Source of the DNA: Welwitschia mirabilis
Taxonomy: Eukaryota; Gnetophyta; Gnetopsida; Welwitschiales
DNA length: 44,416 bases
Assembly (NCBI GenBank): GCA_051453625.1
Contig: JBOZIK010000001.1
Span: forward strand, 2,954,320-2,998,735
Direction of reading: 5' to 3'
Shown here piece after piece: positions 23,901-34,482 of this stretch; position 1 is the first letter of the stretch, and every line of letters starts with the position of its first letter. The position numbers and the translations under genes are program-made. Under the pieces are notes generated by a model. That model searched no databases, had not been told where the DNA came from, and saw only the letters and a program-made list of their open reading frames with translations.

Positions 23901-24789
23901 ATCTCCTTTTACAAGAGAGTAAAGGATCTCTATAAATAGATAAATAAAGGCACATAGCTCAAGATAACAAGATCACATGCTTTAGCATTAATAATTGGAA
24001 TGAGTAATAACTGACATTGGAGTATAAAAAGAGATCATATTTATGACTTATGCAACTAACTAGGATGAGTAATCTTCTTACTTTAATTATTAAGACTAGT
24101 TACATGCATTATTTCCTCATGCTAGCTCCTTTTCAATCTTTCATAAGCTCATAAGTAAGCTTAATTCATCTAAAACATACATCACAAGAATAAATGCACA
24201 AATTACAAAATTGTCATGTGCCATAATAAGACAAACTCTTTAATTCTGATGAATAAAGAAATGAGTATGCTCAAAGGTTCCTCACACATCTTAAGAACAC
24301 AAAAGTCATGATAGAGTAAATCTGCTCATTTATCATTCTTGGTTTTAGGTAAGAGTGTATGTACTTGTTCAAATACTTATTTATTTCAAATTGCATAAAA
24401 TATATCAATTACATAACATAATAAAGAAAATATTTATTCATAATATAGTACACTTGTCACATTTACCAAGAATCTAAATAAGTAAATACAATGCAAAATA
24501 TATTATTATGTCCTCTTAAAATTTTTAATATTAGTTTTAGTATGTGATTTTAATTCCTCACATATTGGGATTATCTAATTTTAAATGTCTTGATATATTT
24601 TCTAATAAAAACCTTTTATTATAATTTTTATCATTTTTATGATAAATTATAAAGATTATAAACTAAGATTAATTTATGATGACATTTATTTTAATAAGAA
24701 ATTTAAATAAGGATAATTAATCATTTGATTAAAAGCTTAATATACTTAATATTCAAGTAAATAAGGTTTACAAAATCTGCGATATGATA
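20905..24789 (-). repeat. 3' LTR of element D
   Basis: It starts TGTGATACCCTC and ends GATATGATA (CA decayed to TA). It is collinear with 26708-30390 throughout: 'cctataattaatttctaggt' near 21080 and 26880, 'ccataatcatccattagtaa' near 23525 and 29103, 'ttattcataatatagta' near 24430 and 30040. It contains a run of N at 22186-22818. A TATA-like TCTATTTATAGAGATC lies on the minus strand at about 23926-23940. Confidence 0.88.
22186..22818. other. Assembly gap (633 N) in 3' LTR of element D
   Basis: The sister LTR has only about 280 bp between the two flanking anchor points (about 28008 and 28289). Confidence 0.97.
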
Positions 24790-24792
24790 TTA

Positions 24793-24802
24793 TTCCCCAC
24801 TT
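24793..24802 (-). promoter_or_regulatory. Polypurine tract of element D
   Basis: The minus strand reads AAGTGGGGAA just before the 3' LTR. This is the usual form and place of the plus-strand primer in plant LTR elements. Confidence 0.7.
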
Positions 24803-24914
24803 AGACTAATTTACTCTTGGAAATTAAGATATATAAAGAGCTTAATAATACCTAATTGCATTTTATAAGATTTATAAAGATTTGGATATTGACTTTTCAC
24901 AATTTATTATTGCT

Positions 24915-25720
24915 CTATTCTGCATTAACAAATTCATACTCAAAACAATGTCGTATTTTTCTAAGTTGATAACACTTGGTTGTATGGATAAAGTACAGTT
25001 TTGTTCTGCTATTGTTGCCTTTTTCTATAGCCTCTGCTAGACTTTTAGGTTGAAACATGGATACTTTGGTAGCAATAAAAAGGAGAAGACTATCAATAAA
25101 GAGATTTACTTTCTCTTCTTCACCTAGATTCATATGTGATACATATTTTAATAATTCTATAAACTTGTACTCATGAGATGGTATGGTCACATTAGGAGCC
25201 TACCTTATATTGTAGAATGTTATAACCTTCTGGCGGATGTAGTACTTTGTAATGTACCTCTAGTTAAAGATGTGCTCAAATTCCCTCCAAGAAAGTTCTA
25301 AATATCCTAACTTGGTCATTTCTATTTTTAACCATACAGTAGCTTATTCTTGTGACATATAAATAACTAAGGAATCCTTTTAATAGTCATCACATCCTAA
25401 GGTACTTGTAACTTTTTCAACATTACTTAGCCATGCTTCTTATATGGAAGGATCTAAACCTTCTACAAACCTTGGTGGATTTAGGTTAATAAACATTTGA
25501 CTTAATTTCCTCATACCCACTTCCTTGGATTAATTAATACTATTTTCTACTTGTGGGTTTTAACCTTGATTTACTATTTGTAATAGCAACTACATGAAGG
25601 TATTCATCAATACCTAGGTATTAAGCTTAAATAATAGTTGATTTTCATCATTAGTTTATTGTCTGTCTTGTAAATTCTCTTGATATTGATTACTTCATGC
25701 AATTGACTTGGCCTTAAGGT
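24915..25720 (-). pseudogene. gag of element D
   Basis: The minus strand shows the retrotransposon gag domain: INLNPPRFVEGLDPSI, EAWLSNVEKVTSTLGCDDY, VWLKIEMTKLGYLELSWREF, then FIELLKYVSHMNLGEEEKVN and FIDSLLLFIATKVSMFQPKS with LAEAIEKG. This is the pattern L-PP-F-G-DP...W....E........W..F...F...Y, then EY...F.EL..Y........K...F..GL. The stretch 25190-24915 is still open for 91 codons; upstream there are stops. No zinc knuckle, protease or RT follows. The polypurine tract comes about 110 bp later. Confidence 0.86.
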
Positions 25721-25735
25721 TTAGCTAACAATGAC

Positions 25736-26690
25736 AAGGCATTTGAAAGAAGGGGAAATTTATTTGAAAATAGGATAGATATTATTCATTTTTAAACTTA
25801 AAAATATTTTATAATCTTAAGAAGGACATGATTATCATTATGAGGTAATGGGTTTTTATTTATATCTTAAAGTACACAATCAAGTTTATCCTCCTTTTTT
25901 TATTTTTAATAGATAAGGTTTATAAGTTATGAATATGGAATTGCACTTTGAAGTTATGTAATTAAATAATTTAGAATGAATAACTTGGTTAGAGATTTGA
26001 TTATTTTCAAGGGTATTTATTTATAAGGTATTATTTATGTATTTATATTTTTTGCAAAAGCCTAATCTTTTTGAGGAATCATATAAGGTTCTTGTCCTAA
26101 ATTCTTAAGATAATTGGAATTTTTCTAAGTGATTATCATTTATATCTATAAGGTAATAGTGTTTTTAATGACTTGAATTCATCATCCTTCTTGGTTTTTT
26201 TAGGGATTTAGATTTATCATAAATATAATTATCATAATGATCATCTAGAGGTTGGGATTATAGCTAACCTTACAAATACTTTAGAACTATCATAAATATA
26301 ATCAACTTCTAAGATTATTAAGGTGCTAAGATTATAGTGTAATATTTATAATTATTATAATTAATATAAATGTAATTTGGTATATATTTAGATAACAAGA
26401 AAATTATATGTATAATGGAATTCATGACTATTAGAAGATATGATTAAGTTCATGCTTATCTAGGATTTAAATTTATCTTGGAATCGAGTATTATCAGGGA
26501 TATGATTCATTTTACTCATAGTAGAAGATTATCAGGAATATAACTAATCTTATAGCTATTAGGAATTAAGGTTATTATAGTTACCACTAATTTTATAATT
26601 ATTAAGGAGAAAAGTTGTTAAAAATTTAATTGGATTTATATTCTTATAAATTTATAAGTACTCAACATAAGTATTATTTAGGTTAACCTG
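25736..26690 (-). other. Leader of element D between primer site and gag
   Basis: It is AT-rich with no coding frame. A motif of the type 'tatcataaatataattatc' or 'ttatcaggaatataactaat' recurs irregularly between 26200 and 26600, probably diverged short repeats. Confidence 0.5.
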
Positions 26691-26705
26691 GGGCTTTAAT
26701 ACCCA
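26691..26705 (-). promoter_or_regulatory. Primer binding site of element D (tRNA-iMet type)
   Basis: The minus strand reads TGGGTATTAAAGCCC, that is TGGTATCAGAGCC with one inserted G and two transitions. It lies two bases from the LTR edge at 26708. Confidence 0.72.
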
Positions 26706-26707
26706 TT

Positions 26708-29401
26708 TATGATACCCGCTTTTATTTTACCCTAATTAAGCACTTTTTTAATCACTTCCTTTTTTATTTGATATTTTTACCTAATAGACACAATGGAATC
26801 CAGGACCAAATTCTGCTTACTCCTTTATTACAATTTATGTATTCTAAGAAAGAAAATCATATTAATATTATATATTTACCTATAATTAATTTCTAGGTTA
26901 TTTTGGTTTAGAAATAATAGTGATGTCATAAGTTTGTGTCCTCCATTTCTTCGTAGTTTTCCATCACATAAAAGTTATCTTATGAATAGTTGAGAAGATG
27001 TAAACTTCTTATTAACATACATGGATAAGTTTTAAGGATAATACCTAAGCAATGTAATAAGAGGTTGTAACTCTAATTAATGAAATTTCAACTCAATATT
27101 TAGCCATCCTCTAGATGTGAGTTGGTTCCACTTTAGGTTCTAAACTATACAAACATGGTTGGGCTCAACTCCATAGGCTTTTACTTCACCTCAATATACC
27201 CCTAATATAGGTAACAAGCAGTCTGTAAGTGGATGCATGCTTACAAATGATCCTTGCTTCCTTAAAGCATCTTTAAATGGTGCAACATGATTCATTGATG
27301 TTAAGGGCTTAATATTTTAAGTCGAAGTAAGTTCATACATGGGTATGGTAGGATAGTAATGATTAAATCCACTTTTAGAAAGGTATTATATAAAAAATGC
27401 AATGCAACCTACCTTGATGATGAAATCCAAGTGTGGGGATGAACATTATTAGAATTATCTTGATTTAATCCTATTCAATGAATACACCACATAAATGCAT
27501 GTAAATATTTCTAACTAATGTGGATATTTAATATATTTTTTACTTGAGTAAATAAATTCTAATCATCATTTGATTCATTTTATAGAAACAACCATGAAAA
27601 AGAAAGAAAGCATACAAGAACATTTCTATTTTCAAGATTATCATAATAAAAATCTAGATAAAGGAAATATTCTTTTTTTATCTAAATAAAAAATTATTAT
27701 TTTCTTTTTCTTTTAATAATAATAAAAATCTTTAAAATTATTAAATAACATCTTAATAATGTACTTAAAAAAACAAAAACGTATCCAGAGCTATGTCAGT
27801 GCTAAAAACATTATTTGATGCTCATATGACAATCTCCATAGGTTAGTGCAAAGAAGGTAAACAAAAGAAAGTATAGCTTAAGAATAGTTGTTAAGATATA
27901 AATATTTATTAAATATTCATATGACTACATTATAAGTTAAATAAAAAAATGTTAAGCTAGATACTATTTATGTTACTTGAACTACTAAGGTAAAAACACT
28001 GATAAGCATGCACATTCAAAGTAAGATAATGAAAAAGGATCAAAGAGGTATTTCTACAAATAAATACTACTTATAAGTAATTTAAATTAAATTTACTAAT
28101 AAAAACATATTTTATATACTTAATTTTTCTATAAAGTTTTGTGTAATAATTTTCTATAATTTTAAACATTAATTATGACATTTTTGGGCTCTAAGAAGAT
28201 ATCTTAGTTGAAAATTAATAATTAATTAATTATAAAGCAAAAAATAAATTATAGTAGTTTCTCATAAACTAGACACATAATAGGATTCTTAGAGTCTAAT
28301 TAATATTATTTTGAAATTCTAAAAATATTATTTCTAAGGTTATCATTTAAGTTTAAAAATTATTAAATTTTCTAAAATTACAATCCTACTGCACTGCACT
28401 AATATGATTATAACTTTCAAAATATTTTGAGTTTTTAAATGGTTCAAGATGTTTTGAAAATATTATTCAATTTCCTACAACTTAGGATACTCAAGTTTGT
28501 ATATTTATTAACAAATAGAAACAAAAATGTAAATTATTACTTACTATTTTTTGCATTTATTTTCTAACATATTTTAATAAATAATTTTTTAAAAATAAAT
28601 ACCTATCAAAAAAATTAATATTTTTATATTTTCACATTTATAACATGTTTGTAACTTACAAAAAAAATTTTACTAATTTATACCTTTTAATTAATAATAT
28701 ACAACATTTTTATCCTATGCCTCTATTCTGAAAATTTAATTTTCACCATAACAAAAATATGATAAAGTTTTTACAATTAGTTAAATAATAACTTATATCA
28801 TTAAAATAATGGATATACTAACTAATTACTTACAAAAATAAAAATAAATTATGAAAATAAAAATTATTGTAGGAGAAAAAAAATCAATTCAAGAAGAACA
28901 ATTTACTACGAGCCTTAGGATTTCCATAAAAGAATAGTAACCTAAAAAAATTTTTGAGGATCATATTTTGCTCCTAATAAGATGGTCCTAATGCATAATA
29001 AATTAAAAAAACATATAACATTAAAATAAACATGATTACCCAAATTTCCGTTTTTCTCTTTTTTTACTTTCCTTGTTAATAGTGAACCCCTTGATCACTT
29101 GGCCATAATCATCCATTAGTAATCCTCTATTACTAACCACAAGAGGCCCCTAATATCTCACTATAATTTCTTAGTGAGAACCATTGAGAGGTAATAATAT
29201 TTTATAACATAATTTCATAAAAGCCATAAATAATTCCTTAATGCAATATCATATCATTTCAATAGAGAAAAGAAATCATATGAACAATAAGAGTAAAGAG
29301 CTTACTTGAGAAGATTAGTAAGACCTTAGTACTTAAAAATTGATGAAGATCCAAGCTCAAGAATTCTTTAGATTTAAGCTTCTAAGGTCCAAGCTCCACA
29401 A

Positions 29402-29472
<71 letters not shown>

Positions 29473-30390
29473 AGAAATACATTTGTATGAAATAAAAGAA
29501 AAGTATTTCCTTTTATAAAAGAGGAAAGGATCTCTATATAAAGATAAACAAAGGCACATAGCTTAAAATGACCAGATCACATAATTTACCATTGATAAGT
29601 GGAATGAGTAATAAATGACATTGGAGTACAAAAATAGGTAATATTTGCGACTTATGCACCTAATTAGGATGAGTAATTTTCATACTTTAATTAGCAAAGT
29701 TAATGACATGCATTATTTCCTCATGCTAGCTCCTTTTTAATCCTTCAAAGGCTCATAACTAAGTGTAATTCATCTAAAACATGCATTAAAAGAATAAATG
29801 CATAAATTTTAAAATTATCGTGTGCCACAATAAGACAAACTCTTCAATTCCAATAAATAAAGCAATCCGTATGCTATGAACCAAGTTTTCTTATACATCT
29901 CAAGAACATAAAAGTCATGAAAGAGTAAATGTACTCACTTATCGTTCTTTATTCTAGGTAAAAGTGCATGTACTTGTTCAAATGCTTATTTATTTCAAAT
30001 GCATAAAATCTATTAATCACATAACACAAGAAAGAAAATATTTATTCATAATATAGTATACCTATCACATTTATCAAGGATCTCACTAAGTAAAGAAGAT
30101 GCAAAATATATTATTATGTCCTCTTGAAATTTTTAATTTATTAGTTTTATCATGTGATCTTAAATCCTTACATAATGGAATTAGCTAATTTTAAATGTTT
30201 AAATATATTTTCTCATAAAAACCTCTTAAAATAAGTTTTATCATTTTCATGGTAAATTATAAATATTATGAGCTAAGGTTAATTTAAAATGACATTTTAT
30301 TTTAATAAGGAATTTAAATAAAGATAATTAAAAATTTTACTAAAAGATTAATATTCAAGTAATAATGTTTATAGAATATGGAATATGACA
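26708..30390 (-). repeat. 5' LTR of element D
   Basis: It starts TATGATACCCGC (TG decayed to TA) and ends GAATATGACA. It is collinear with the 3' LTR. It carries a long GA microsatellite at 29408-29469. A minus-strand TATA-like CTTTATATAGAGATC lies at about 29533-29546. The end at 30390 is confirmed by the target duplication and by the in-phase resumption of the host pol frame. Confidence 0.88.
29408..29469. repeat. (GA)31 microsatellite
   Basis: About 31 uninterrupted GA units. The sister LTR has only about six at the aligned place (23848-23859). The SLSLSL-type open frame on the minus strand at 29374-29559 is produced by this repeat. Confidence 0.97.
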
Positions 30391-30395
30391 TTACT
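30391..30395. repeat. Target site duplication of element D, right copy
   Basis: TTACT, paired with TTACC at 20900-20904. Confidence 0.75.
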
Positions 30396-31230
30396 ATTCC
30401 CCTCAAGGTATATGTAATGCATCAAAATACTTGGATCAACCTAGGACTTGCTTGTGCTTTTTCAATACCTCTAATAAAGCCTCTTCCTAGGAGGGAAAAA
30501 AAGATGAGTTTATAACTACTGGAAGGGCTAAATTATCCCCAAGAAAATTATATTTAATATTATTAATAAGAGGTTTCAACTCAATTAAAGGTTCACTTTC
30601 CAAGCTAAGATGTAAACTGTGTTTCATGAAAGATGTAATGAGAACATTTTTCTCATGAGAAGTATGAGAGGAAAATGAGAGTTCCTTAAATTATAAGACT
30701 TGTGAAGGCTTAACCACAACTTCCCTCATGTATTTTATCATTATTTGAATCCTCTCTAGTTTCTCCTTTACTCATGAATGATGATTAAAAAAGAAATAAG
30801 TGAATATTATCAAATAGTTATCTATTCTATTTTTTGGAGTGCGAATGAGGTTTGAGTGGCACTTTCTAGGAATCTCTATAAGGTATCTTCCAAGGAAGAG
30901 GGAATTAAACAAGTCTCATAAGGATAAATAAGGATACTGATGAAAGAATGAGTTAAAATAGGGGTTTATAGTAAAGGATGAGAATAATTTCTAAAATGAT
31001 GATGGAAGAGGATCATAAGAAAAGTTGGAGTGCCAATGTTCCATATTGAGATAAGAATAATAATTTATGTTGAAGAAAGGGATTTTAGAAAACATACCAT
31101 CCAAATTATAATTTCAATCCATAATATAATTTTGAAGATTGAAGATAGGCACATTATGTCAAATGTTAAGAGACAATAGAAACATAGCTTTAACAAAGTG
31201 TCAGAGTATTCTATAAAAGGAGGATAATAT
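30396..31230 (-). pseudogene. gag-pol linker and start of RT of element B
   Basis: The minus strand reads EPLIELKPL, IKYNFLGDNLALPVVI, then EEALLEVLKKHKQVLG. After a frame change come PSILMHYIYLEGNS and the insertion point of element D. This is the known N-terminal side of plant Athila/Tat RT (LELKPLPSHLKYAFLG...LP.II...L...E..LL.VL...K..IGW....GISPS...H.I.LEE). Higher up (about 31120-30780) a Pro/Ser/Tyr-rich stretch resembles the gag C-terminal tail. No protease motif was found. Confidence 0.78.
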
Positions 31231-31534
31231 CATTAATGGAATAGGATAGTAACATTAACATTTTTTAAAGAAAAGTCACAATAAAATGGATAGCAAAAAA
31301 GAGCAATAAAACAATGATTTTGGATGGATTGATGTAATTGAAAAATGTAAATAACAGAAAAAATGTAGGATGTAATGCAAGAAATCCTAAAATATATAAA
31401 ATGAACTAAAAATATAGTGCAATGCAAAAAACAAAAATGTAACATAATAAAAATAAAAATGCAATGCAAAAAAGTAGTTAAAAAAATTAGAAAATAAAAC
31501 TCCTTCTTAGTTCTTCTATAAGTATATGGTTTCA
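31231..31534. other. AT-rich stretch, no gene recognised
   Basis: It probably belongs to decayed gag of element B. The 103-codon open frame on the minus strand reflects a run of 'aaaaatgcaatgc'-like repeats, with a composition of Phe, Ile and Leu only. No domain was seen. Confidence 0.4.
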
Positions 31535-31604
31535 ACGATGCCAATAGGCATGAAATTCAAGCAAAAGAATGATCATTATTTATCACAGTCTAGCTAAGAA
31601 GCCA

Positions 31605-31970
31605 ATCTTTGCATGTAGATGTCCAAACTCTAAACAGGGCAGACGTCCCCTATTCTTATGAGTAAATTGTATCTATGCCAAGTCTGAGGCCTAGACGTCC
31701 CCACTCAAATAGGGTGGACGTTCCCTCTCCTTATAGAAAACATGATTGACATGTCTCATGTGTGGATGTCCCCACTCCAAATAAGCCGAACATCCCCCCT
31801 TCATTCAGATTTTTCCCAGTCTGCACCTATGGTAGGTGTGGATGTCCATCCCTTTTGATGGCAGATACCCTCACTCTCCCTGTAGTGTAAATGTCTACAC
31901 TACTTAAGGGAGGACATCTATCCTCCTAGGAGTAAGGACATCCCCATTTCTTAAGGTGGACATCCCTCCT
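31605..31970 (+). repeat. Diverged GACGTCCCC motif array in U3 of LTR F
   Basis: About eleven copies of GACGTCC or its derivatives GATGTCC and GACATCC occur, spaced 22-54 bp. Intact examples lie at about 31642 and 31696. The array also reads as pairs 'GACGTCCCCACTC...AATAGGGTGGACG'. Confidence 0.75.
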
Positions 31971-32145
31971 TTGAACCATTGGAAGAATGGTTCTCTTTGG
32001 GTGATAGCGTGGTGATTTTCAATGGCTATTTTCTTCTATCGCATCTTTCAATCACATTGGAAATATGAATGTGATTGGAATATCAAATTAACATGCATTG
32101 GAATCATTGTTTAGGGTTGCTCTTTAACAGCTATTTCTTCTTTCT

Positions 32146-32155
32146 CTATAAAAGG
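32146..32155 (+). promoter_or_regulatory. TATA box of LTR F
   Basis: CTATAAAAGG, preceded by a pyrimidine run (TTCTTCTTTCT). Transcription would start near 32180, upstream of the 40-bp repeats. Confidence 0.6.
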
Positions 32156-32392
32156 AATAAAACCTGTTTGGTTAGGGTTAACCATTTTTGTGGGCCTAAA
32201 TATTTGGCATATACAGTTTTGTAAAGAGAATTTAAATCTAATATTAGGTGATCTATTAGTGATTTTTAATCCTATCTTATATACTCATTCAAAGTACATC
32301 CTACACTATTGCATTTGTGCTTGAGGCACATTTCATTATTCTTCTATTCTTTCTATGGTTAAGTCTGAGCCGTTAAAAGAATTCAAGTGTGA

Positions 32393-32590
32393 GAGGTTGA
32401 TGATAAGCCTAAAAAATCATCATTACTATATGTGAAATTGATGAAAAGCCTAAAAATCATCATTCATGTATGTGAGGTTGATGATAAACCTAAAAATCAT
32501 CATTACTGTGTGAGAGGTTGATGATAGCCTGAAAATCATCATTATTGTAAGAGGGGTTGATGGTCGGCCAGAAAATCATTAGTTCAAGAG
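32393..32590 (+). repeat. Five tandem 39-41 bp units, each able to form a hairpin
   Basis: Units start at 32393, 32434, 32474, 32514 and 32553. Each holds GAGGTTGATGATAAGCC, then TAAAAATCATCATTACTG. GATGAT and ATCATC can pair, leaving a loop of about ten bases. The last unit is the most diverged. Confidence 0.88.
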
Positions 32591-32830
32591 TGATAAGGAA
32601 ACCAAGGAAGAGGACATCCTATCTTTCCTTGAAGAGTGAAGTAGGCACATTGCCAAACCACTATAAATCTTGTGGGCTAATTATTTTTCTGTTGTGCATT
32701 TTTCCTCGAATTTAGTTTTCACTTGCAAATCTGATTAATTTTATTTTAGAACTTGGTTTTAGATGTAAAAGTGATCATTATTCTTATTTACCCCCCTTTA
32801 GAAATTTTATCTTCATCTTCTTTAACCTAT

Positions 32831-33150
32831 AAAAGGGGGGGAAGAGAGATGAAAAATTATTTGAAAAAAAAATTAGCGAAAAGTAAAACACTGAATTGAA
32901 ACTAAATAACTAAAAAGAAAACCTTAAAAAGGGGGAAAAAAAGAGAAAAGAAGAAAAAGAAAAATGAAATAAAGGGGCACTAGAATGGGACTACTATAAA
33001 AAATAAAATCAAAAAAAAATAAAGCAAAAGGACACTAGAATAAGACTAGTATAACATTAAAGAATAGAATAATAACAAAAAAGAAAAGGAAGAAAAGGAA
33101 AATAACAAAAATAGAAATGAATGTGTGTACCTCACTGAAGCTACTATGCC
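32831..33150 (-). other. Purine-rich leader of element B
   Basis: On the plus strand nearly all bases are A or G, with runs such as GGGGAAAAAAAGAGAAAAG; in the sense of element B it is a pyrimidine tract. It contains an imperfect 54-bp direct repeat (GGCACTAGAATGGGACTACT at 32976 and a related copy at about 33030). It lies between the primer site and the LTR F insertion. Confidence 0.55.
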
Positions 33151-33156
33151 ATTATC

Positions 33157-33173
33157 CCTTAACAATGATGTCA
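33157..33173 (-). promoter_or_regulatory. Primer binding site of element B (tRNA-Asp type)
   Basis: The plus strand reads CCTTAACAATGATGTCA. Compared with CCTCGGCAACGGCGCCA, the form closest to element A, all seven differences are C-to-T or G-to-A. It defines the left edge of the 5' LTR of element B. Confidence 0.7.
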
Positions 33174-34090
33174 AAAATCTATTCATGATGGAAATTTGGC
33201 TGCACTTGTATTTATTTGTAATGTATTGTAATATCTAAGATTATCTTGGGAATACAAATCTTACATGGTTGAACCCAACTTTCACTAAATAAACTAGGAT
33301 TTGCTTTTATATGGGTTCTCTCCAAGGGATAAACAAAGTAGTATAAAATAGAAAAACTTAGCATAGACCACTTCTATAACTATTATATAATAAATCCTTC
33401 AAGTAATAGTAAAAGAAATATGCGTTGTTAATCAATATCATAAACTAGTGAATGAGCCTAGCCACAAGAACCAACATGAACATCTCTTGTGATAATTAAA
33501 ATATTTAATAATAATAGACTTATTTATATTTGAATCTATAAATGTAGTCAATGAAGCTCAAGCTTTTGTAAAAATTATAGGTCTTCCTAGCTCTCATAGC
33601 CTACTTTATAGGCATGCTAACTAAGATTTTTTATCCCAAATAACATCAAATGATAGAATCTAAAGAACCAAAATCACCTAAAATTTCACATGAAATAGTA
33701 AATGCACAAAGATCTTAAACCCTATTTAAGCATAACAAGTATGAAAAGTTCTACACACTCGGTACTAATAAATCATATTGAAAGTAAAAATCAACAATAG
33801 TATCTTCATCAAAAAGAACTTCAACCCTATTTAATCATAAAAAGTATGGAAAACTATATACACTTGATATCAAAAATAAGATTGAGAATGAAAACAAAAT
33901 ATTAGTACATGACATGAACAAATCTCCACCAAATAAAGAGAGAATTCACTATAAGCAAATGACATGCTAATCTTAGAGGGCTAGGTCATTCCCAAATGGG
34001 TATCTTAGAAACTAGACATGACATTATTTCTCACAATATTCTATAAAAATTGACTATTATTCAACAACCCTAAAAATGAGGCAAAAGTAG

Positions 34091-34100
34091 CCTTTTATAC
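34091..34100 (-). promoter_or_regulatory. TATA box of LTR B
   Basis: The minus strand reads GTATAAAAGG, followed by CTACTTTTGCCTCA. It lies about ten bases downstream of a telomere-like AACCCTAA block, a common core promoter layout in plants. Confidence 0.6.
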
Positions 34101-34107
34101 ATTAAAA

Positions 34108-34128
34108 TTAGGGTTAGGATTAGGGTTT
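34108..34128 (-). promoter_or_regulatory. Telomere-like box upstream of the LTR B TATA box
   Basis: The plus strand reads TTAGGGTTAGGATTAGGG, so the minus strand has three AACCCTAA-type units. Such telo-boxes are known upstream of plant promoters. It is too short and too clearly placed in a promoter to be an old telomere. Confidence 0.55.
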
Positions 34129-34482
34129 CTAGAAACTAGCATAAAATTCGGCTCCTATAATCAGTCACTTATAGGTTTAATTGAATCAACAACAAGATAT
34201 AACCCCACAATGTAAGTTTTAAGAGCTTTTATATAAAGAAACTGATGCGATCATCAAGCCTATTATTGCTACTAGCTTCTTGTGAATCTGCATCTCTAGC
34301 TTTACCATAGTGCTTCAAATCTTGCTAAAAACCTACAAAATGATAATGTAAAAGCTAAATACTAGTAAAACTAGATTTAAACACTCTCAAGAATAATAAA
34401 TGCATAAAAGTATGATAAACCTTATATTATCATGCTAAAAATGGTTGGAATAACTTAATGTAAATGTTAAGTTCTACATATT

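Larger units (their letters stand above)
20905..30390 (-). mobile_element. Element D: gag-only gypsy element with very long LTRs, nested in B
   Basis: Two direct repeats of 3885 and 3683 bp enclose about 1.9 kb. The LTR ends are TGTGATACCC...ATATGACA. A primer site, a gag remnant and a polypurine tract, all in minus-strand order, lie between them. Pol is absent. Long LTRs, the iMet-type primer site and the gag type fit the Tekay/Del chromovirus group, but without RT or a chromodomain this is an inference. Insertion split the pol of element B between the pre-RT segment and the fingers of RT. Confidence 0.85.
31535..32830 (+). mobile_element. Solo Ty1/copia-type LTR (element F) inside element B
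   Basis: The plus strand has a complete LTR logic: a U3 region with many GACGTCC-type motifs (31605-31970) and a TATA box CTATAAAAGG at 32146-32155. A transcribed leader has five 40-bp units (32393-32590). The U5 wording GTAGGCACATTGCCAAACCA at 32641 matches the consensus near the end of plant copia LTRs, as does a TATTTACCCCCCTTTAG tract near 32790. No gag or pol of copia type adjoins it, so it is most likely a solo LTR. The ends are approximate; TG could be at about 31539. Confidence 0.6.
33174..34482 (-). mobile_element. 5' LTR of element B (right end not found)
   Basis: It starts right after the primer site. 'GAAATTTGGCTGCACTTGTA' near 33190 recalls the common end of plant Athila/Tat LTRs. 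It contains a promoter-like block on the minus strand at 34091-34128. No coding frame was found. The right border is unclear and may lie in or beyond the gap at 34483. No matching 3' LTR was found in the window. Confidence 0.5.

Noticed and set aside
24790-24800. Similarity of TTATTCCCC after the left LTR of D with TTACTATTCCCC after the right LTR, as if the LTR were longer
   Set aside because: The right-hand bases belong to the pol frame of B, which resumes in phase at the target duplication, so the likeness is chance.
29374-29559. Frame with a long Ser-Leu run
   Set aside because: Produced by the GA microsatellite.
31233-31544. 103-codon minus-strand frame rich in Phe, Ile and Leu
   Set aside because: It reflects an adenine-rich plus strand with repeated 'atgcaatgcaaaa' wording; there is no domain, and no similarity to neighbours of element B.
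32393-32590. Possible CRISPR-like array of 40-bp repeats
   Set aside because: Units abut without unique spacers, and the setting is a plant LTR; it is a tandem repeat.
34108-34128. Interstitial telomere
   Set aside because: Only three degenerate units placed just before a TATA box; a promoter box is more likely.
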